Of a stretch of DNA of 17,413 nucleotides, positions 13,521-17,413 are shown in pieces (within the stretch, counting starts at the first letter, position 1; the number at the start of each line of letters is the position of its first letter). Source of the stretch: an uncultured Clostridia bacterium (GTDB taxonomy: Bacteria > Bacillota > Clostridia > TANB77 > CAG-465). The translations under genes and the position numbers were made by a program. The stretch spans positions 1 through 17,413 of the forward strand of contig CAKPAG010000016.1 of assembly GCA_934132895.1 (NCBI GenBank). The letters run 5' to 3'. The notes below the pieces were generated by a model. It did not search any database and was not told the origin of the DNA. It saw only the letters and a program-made list of their open reading frames with translations.

Positions 13521-14084
13521 ATGCGGGAATTTAAAAAGTATTTATCATCGGCATTAATAAAAAAGGTGACAGAAGAGGGGTATGATGGTTTTCTTGAAAT
13601 AACTACGTTATATCCACTTTCTGAAGTCAAAAAAAATGGAAAACTTCTATTATACTTATTAAAAGTAGGAATGACTCCAATTGACTTAGATGGATTATTA
13701 GGAATCAAAGTTTCTACAATTGAGACTAGAATATTAGAGTTTTTAAAAGAAAAAGATGAATGTGGAGAAGATACTTATGAAGACTATAAATTTATCTTTG
13801 AAAATATTAAATCATTTAAATTCTTTAATATGTATAAAAGATTTTTAAATTCTGATAGCGATGATGTAAGTTTCAGAAGAAAAGAAGAAATATCGCTTAA
13901 AACTTTTAATTCATTAATGGAAAAGATGAATACTGCTGGAGCAAAAAGGTATAAAGATGAATTCTTGTTAAAAAAGCAAAAAAGAATTGAGGAGGAGCGA
14001 AAAGCAAGGAATGATGTTGGAACTTTAGGTGCTCAAAGAAGAAAGAAAAGAGTGTATGGAGCAGTTGTAATACATCTAGCATAA
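13521..14084 (+). CDS. Hypothetical basic protein, 187 aa
   Basis: Not recognised. A soluble, mainly helical 187-aa protein. Residues about 40-75 (LLLYLLKVGMTPIDLDGLLGIKVSTIETRILEFLKE) look like a helix-turn-helix, with a turn at GIKVS, so nucleic-acid binding is possible but unproven. The C-terminal part is strongly basic (KKQKRIEEERKARNDVGTLGAQRRKKR, from about residue 150), then ends in a short hydrophobic tail. The ribosome binding site AGGAGGG (13506-13512) is well placed. With its own strong promoter and its own terminator it is a single-gene unit between clpE and cysS. Confidence 0.82.
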   Translation: MREFKKYLSSALIKKVTEEGYDGFLEITTLYPLSEVKKNGKLLLYLLKVGMTPIDLDGLLGIKVSTIETRILEFLKEKDECGEDTYEDYKFIFENIKSFKFFNMYKRFLNSDSDDVSFRRKEEISLKTFNSLMEKMNTAGAKRYKDEFLLKKQKRIEEERKARNDVGTLGAQRRKKRVYGAVVIHLA

Positions 14085-14087
14085 CTA

Positions 14088-14124
14088 AAAAAATACGAAA
14101 CTATAGTTTAGTTTCGTATTTTTT
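14088..14124 (+). terminator. Rho-independent terminator after the 187-aa gene
   Basis: A perfect 16-bp stem (14088-14103 with 14109-14124), a 5-nt loop, then CTTTTTTTC. It starts 4 bp after the stop codon. Confidence 0.93.
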
Positions 14125-14146
14125 CTTTTTTTCTTCCTCAGTTTGT

Positions 14147-14175
14147 TTGCAAATAGAAGAAGAATAGTATATAAT
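14147..14175 (+). promoter_or_regulatory. Promoter of the cysS operon
   Basis: TTGCAA (14147-14152), 17 bp, TATAAT (14170-14175). The predicted leader is only about 40 nt, too short for a T-box riboswitch. Confidence 0.72.
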
Positions 14176-14220
14176 AGTAAAGACATATAAATAGTAGTAT
14201 AAATATAAGAAGGTGAAACT

Positions 14221-15642
14221 ATGTTAAAATTATATAATACATTAACAAGAAAAAAAGAAGACTTTGTTTCAATAGATGAGAAAAACAAAAATGTAAAAAT
14301 ATATACTTGTGGACCAACAGTATATAGTAGCCCACATATTGGAAATATGAGAGCATATATTTTTATGGATACCTTAAGAAAAGTTTTGGAATATGATGGA
14401 TATAACGTAACTCAAGTAATGAATATAACTGATGTTGGACATTTAACCTCTGATGCTGATGAAGGCGAAGATAAAATGGAAAAGTCAGCTAAAAAATTAA
14501 ATAAATCTGTATATGAAATAGCTAATACTTATACCAATGAATTCTTAGAAAATATTAAAATGTTAAATATCAAAACGCCAGAACATATTGTAAAAGCAAC
14601 AGAACATATAAAGGAAATGGAAGAATATGTTGATGAGATAATGAAAAATGGTTATGCATATGAAACTTCAAAAGGAATATATTTTGATACATCAAAACTT
14701 CCAAGTTATGGAGAACTTTCTAGAATTGATTTAAAAGGACAGATGGCAGGTGCAAGAATAGACGTTGATCCAGAAAAAAGAAATCCTTTAGATTTTGCAC
14801 TTTGGATAAAAGCTCCAAAAGAACATATTATGAAATGGGAGAGTAAATATGGTGTATGCTATCCTGGTTGGCATATTGAATGTAGTGCAATGTCAAGAAA
14901 GTATTTAGGAGAAAAATTTGATATTCACACTGGGGGAGTGGACCACATTCCTATTCACCATGAAAATGAAATTGCTCAATCTAAAGGTGCAACAGGAGAA
15001 AATCCTGCTAATTATTGGTGCCACGTAGAATTTTTACTTATTGATAATGGTAAAATGTCTAAGAGTTTAGGAAATATATATACTTTGGAAGATTTAAAGA
15101 AAAAAGGAATATCACCAATTGCGTTTAGATTTTTTACATACTCTTCAAATTATAGAAACAAATTAAACTTTACTTGGGATGCAGTAAAATCTGCTAACAA
15201 CACATTATTAAAACTAAAAGAACAAATTGCAGAGCATAAGGGTATAAAAAATCATATAGATGAAAAAATAATAAAAGAGTATGAAGAAAAATTTTCAAAT
15301 GCTATAAATGAAGATATGAATATGCCTGTAGCTATTTCAGTTATATTTGATATTGCTAAGAATAAGGAAAAATCAAACGACTATTTTGAATTAATAAAGA
15401 AATTTGATAAGGTATTATCACTTGATTTAACAAAATTAGAAGAAAATACTTTAAAAAGTGAAAATGAAGCTGAAGTAGATATATCTGCTTTGCCAGTTGA
15501 AATAGCAGATATTCTAGAAAAAAGAAAGAAAGCAAGGGAAGAAAAAGATTTTTCACTTTCAGATAAATTAAGAGATGAGCTTAAAGAAAAAGGATATTTA
15601 GTTATAGACTCCAAAGATGGCCAGAAGGTAAAGAAGGTGTAA
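14221..15642 (+). CDS. cysS: Cysteinyl-tRNA synthetase
   Basis: Class I aminoacyl-tRNA synthetase, 473 aa, full length, charging tRNA-Cys with cysteine in the cytoplasm. The HIGH-type signature is PHIGN (38-42) and the KMSKS loop is exact (278-282). The catalytic zinc ligands are all present: C30, C221 (IECSAM), H246 and E250 (HHENE); they align with E. coli C28, C209, H234 and E238. The C-terminal alpha-helical domain, ending in the usual DKLRDELKEKGYLVIDSKDG, is complete. AAGGTGA upstream supports the ATG at 14221. It is the first gene of an operon; the ribosome binding site of the next gene lies in its last codons. Confidence 0.96.
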   Translation: MLKLYNTLTRKKEDFVSIDEKNKNVKIYTCGPTVYSSPHIGNMRAYIFMDTLRKVLEYDGYNVTQVMNITDVGHLTSDADEGEDKMEKSAKKLNKSVYEIANTYTNEFLENIKMLNIKTPEHIVKATEHIKEMEEYVDEIMKNGYAYETSKGIYFDTSKLPSYGELSRIDLKGQMAGARIDVDPEKRNPLDFALWIKAPKEHIMKWESKYGVCYPGWHIECSAMSRKYLGEKFDIHTGGVDHIPIHHENEIAQSKGATGENPANYWCHVEFLLIDNGKMSKSLGNIYTLEDLKKKGISPIAFRFFTYSSNYRNKLNFTWDAVKSANNTLLKLKEQIAEHKGIKNHIDEKIIKEYEEKFSNAINEDMNMPVAISVIFDIAKNKEKSNDYFELIKKFDKVLSLDLTKLEENTLKSENEAEVDISALPVEIADILEKRKKAREEKDFSLSDKLRDELKEKGYLVIDSKDGQKVKKV

Positions 15643-15647
15643 AAAAA

Positions 15648-16706
15648 TTGCCAATACTAAACAAAGAAGATAAAAATGATATAAAAAAGTACAAAGAATT
15701 TTTAGAAAATAATGAATATGCAAGACTTACTCAAACTTTGGAATGGGGAAAAGTAAAAAGTACTTGGAAACAAGAAATAGTATACCTAGAAGAAGATGGA
15801 AAGGTTATTGCTGCAATGAGTTTATTACTAGAAAAGGTACCAAAGATGAAATACTATTTAATGTATTCTTCAAGAGGACCAGTATGTGACCCTAAGAATA
15901 TAGATTTAGTAAATAAACTTGTTAAAGAAGCAGAAACAGTTGCTAAGAAATATAACGCTTTTTGTTTGAAGTTTGATCCTCAAATTGTATATGATGAAGA
16001 ACTAGAAAAATTATATAAAAAAAATGGATATAAAACATCTGGAAAAAATCCGGATCATGATAAGTTAATTCAGCCATTATATGAGGCAGTTCTAAATATA
16101 GATGGAAAAACTGAAGAAGAGCTAATGAAAGGTTTTGCAGAAAAAACTAGATATAATATAAGGCTTTCTAAAAGAAAAGGTGTAGAAGTATATTATTCTA
16201 GGGATGAAAAAGATTTGAAAGTTTTCTATGAACTATATAAAGTAACATGTACAAGGGATAAAATAGGTTGCAGAGATTACGAATATTTTAAAAGAATGTT
16301 AGATGCATTTGATGAGGAACATTTAAGAATATATATTGCTAAACATGAAGATTCACTTCTTTCAGCTGCTATAGCAATAAACTATGGTACTGAGATGTTT
16401 TACCTTTATGGAGCCAGTTCAAATGAAAAAAGAAATTTAATGCCAAATTATGCTATGCAATGGGAAATGATAAAATGGGGACTGGAAAAAAAATGTAAAA
16501 CATATAACTTTGGCGGAATTATATATTTAGATAAAACTAATGGACTGTATAAATTTAAAACAGGATTTGTAAGAGAAGAAGGTCTTTTAAAATATATTGG
16601 TGAAATAGATAAAGTATATAACAAATTTATATATTTTGCATATAGTAATATTTTACCAGTATTAAAAAAACTACAAAGAAAATTTAGGAATACAAAACAA
16701 GTTTAA
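15648..16706 (+). CDS. FemAB-family peptidoglycan-bridge aminoacyltransferase (FemX-like)
   Basis: A 352-aa soluble protein of the FemABX family, which uses aminoacyl-tRNA to add the first residue(s) of the interpeptide bridge to the lysine of lipid-linked peptidoglycan precursor at the cytoplasmic membrane face. Family features are two GNAT-like halves: the first with LTQTLEWGKVKSTWKQE and YLMYSSRGPVCD, the second with AEKTRYNIRLSKRKGVEV, then AAIAINYGTEMFYLYGASS, NLMPNYAMQWEMIKWG and YNFGGI, and a final GLYKFKTGF. The start is TTG at 15648: no ATG is suitably placed, and AAGGTG (15634-15639), inside the end of cysS, is 8 bp away; the intergenic gap is 5 bp. The added amino acid (Gly, Ala or Ser in known members) cannot be read from the sequence. 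Confidence 0.88.
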   Translation: MPILNKEDKNDIKKYKEFLENNEYARLTQTLEWGKVKSTWKQEIVYLEEDGKVIAAMSLLLEKVPKMKYYLMYSSRGPVCDPKNIDLVNKLVKEAETVAKKYNAFCLKFDPQIVYDEELEKLYKKNGYKTSGKNPDHDKLIQPLYEAVLNIDGKTEEELMKGFAEKTRYNIRLSKRKGVEVYYSRDEKDLKVFYELYKVTCTRDKIGCRDYEYFKRMLDAFDEEHLRIYIAKHEDSLLSAAIAINYGTEMFYLYGASSNEKRNLMPNYAMQWEMIKWGLEKKCKTYNFGGIIYLDKTNGLYKFKTGFVREEGLLKYIGEIDKVYNKFIYFAYSNILPVLKKLQRKFRNTKQV

Positions 16707-16744
16707 TAAATATATTAGTATTAAGTTTTAAGGAGGAATTTTAA

Positions 16745-17308
16745 ATGTCTAGACAAACTTGGAAACCAGGAACTTTAGTATATCCTGTACCAGCTGTACT
16801 TGTAACTTGTTCTGATGGAAAAAAAGACAATGTATTTACAGTTGCGTGGACTGGTACAATTTGTACTGATCCTGCAATGACATATATATCTGTAAGAAAA
16901 GAAAGATTTTCTTATAATATTATAAAAGAAACAAAAGAGTTTTGTATAAACCTTACTACTAAAGATTTATGCTTTGCAACAGATTTTTGTGGAGTGAAAT
17001 CTGGTAGAGATATAGATAAATTTAAAGTGATGAATTTAAATAAAGAAAAGTGCAAAGTTATTAATGTACCTATGCTTAAAGAAAGTCCAGTTACAATTGA
17101 ATGCAAAGTAAAAGAAATAAAAGAGTTAGGTTCGCATGATATGTTTATAGCAGAAGTTGTAAATATAAACGTAGATGAAAAGTACATTGATGAAACTGGT
17201 AGATTTGATATGCAAAAATGTGACCTTATTGCTTATTCACATGGTGAATACTTTACACTTGGTGAAAAACAAGGTAAATTTGGCTATTCAGTAAAGAAAA
17301 ATAAATAA
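16745..17308 (+). CDS. Flavin reductase family protein (FMN-binding split barrel)
   Basis: A 187-aa protein of the flavin reductase/flavoredoxin-like family with the FMN-binding split-barrel fold. Recognisable parts are PGTLVYPVPAVLVTCSDGKKDNVFTVAWTGTICTDPAMTYISV (about 8-50), where backbone and Thr/Ser residues hold FMN, RFSYNIIKETKEFCINL, and the strand SHDMFIAEVVNINVDEKYID; length is typical. Members reduce free flavins with NAD(P)H or carry electrons in anaerobes; the substrate here cannot be told. AAGGAGGA (16730-16737) is 7 bp from the ATG. It follows the Fem gene by 38 bp with no promoter visible, so it probably belongs to the cysS operon. I see no terminator after it in the window. 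Confidence 0.88.
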   Translation: MSRQTWKPGTLVYPVPAVLVTCSDGKKDNVFTVAWTGTICTDPAMTYISVRKERFSYNIIKETKEFCINLTTKDLCFATDFCGVKSGRDIDKFKVMNLNKEKCKVINVPMLKESPVTIECKVKEIKELGSHDMFIAEVVNINVDEKYIDETGRFDMQKCDLIAYSHGEYFTLGEKQGKFGYSVKKNK

Positions 17309-17351
17309 AATTAATCCAAGATAATATACATAAAAATCGTCAAGTGAAAAG

Positions 17352-17413
17352 TTAAACGCAAGTTTGTAAAGTAAACGCAAGTTGTAAAAAAAAACGCAAG
17401 GTAAAAGCAATAT
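17352..17413 (+). repeat. Tandem 19-bp direct repeats at the window end (cut by the edge)
   Basis: The core AAACGCAAG recurs at 17354-17362, 17373-17381 and 17392-17400, an exact 19-bp period. Units one and two share the 12-mer TAAACGCAAGTT (17353-17364 and 17372-17383). A decayed piece, GTAAAAGCAATAT, follows to the edge. There are no spacers, so this is not CRISPR. It resembles in style the 23-bp array at 3208 but has a different sequence. Confidence 0.85.

Noticed and set aside
14125..14220. T-box riboswitch before cysS
   Set aside because: The predicted leader is about 40 nt and contains no T-box sequence or specifier stem.
17352..17413. Possible CRISPR array at the window end
   Set aside because: Units are 19 bp, contiguous and without spacers of constant length; no cas genes are present.

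Overview
The window is 17.4 kb of very AT-rich DNA. The gene content fits an anaerobic Gram-positive bacterium of the Bacillota (Clostridia-like, probably an uncultured gut-type lineage). Support for this: a four-gene pyruvate:ferredoxin oxidoreductase operon, a ClpE-type Clp ATPase, a ComEC channel, a FemX-type peptidoglycan-bridge transferase, a BofC-like protein, strong AGGAGG/AGGTGA ribosome binding sites, and GTG or TTG starts. The lineage call is an inference from gene families and base composition; there is no rRNA or tRNA in the window.

Layout. (1) 37-3179, minus strand: porC-porD-porA-porB with its own promoter (3151-3179) and terminator (37-62). (2) 3208-4600, plus: a three-unit 23-bp tandem repeat whose last unit supplies the -35 box of a promoter for a solitary AAA_14/DUF4143 ATPase. 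(3) 4622-5761: an 18-bp perfect hairpin separating that gene from a convergent SunS-like family 2 glycosyltransferase with a helical-repeat tail. (4) 5936-8212, plus: full-length comEC. (5) 8315-9034, minus: a pilin-like N-terminus joined to a BspA-type leucine-rich-repeat tail. (6) 9264-10650, plus: a BofC-like membrane protein, then a separately promoted pair of genes I do not recognise. (7) 10751-13102, minus: clpE-like ATPase. (8) 13250-14084, plus: a 56-residue TTG-start ORF and an unrecognised 187-residue protein with its own strong promoter and terminator. (9) 14221-17308, plus: cysS, a TTG-start femX-like gene whose ribosome binding site lies inside the end of cysS, and a flavin reductase. 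(10) 17352-17413: a second tandem array, 19-bp period, cut by the window edge.

How the genes work together. The por genes form one enzyme converting pyruvate to acetyl-CoA with electrons going to ferredoxin. cysS and the Fem-type transferase are physically coupled; both families use aminoacyl-tRNA, though CysRS would not make the usual Fem substrate. Most other genes look like independent housekeeping or accessory units, each bounded by clear hairpins. Three plus-strand promoters (for 3308, 9917 and 13521) share a -35/17 bp/TGATATAAT design.

The most unusual feature is the pair of short tandem-repeat arrays. The first sits exactly on the promoter of a lone DUF4143 ATPase. The second ends the window, and may precede another gene of the same kind just outside it.
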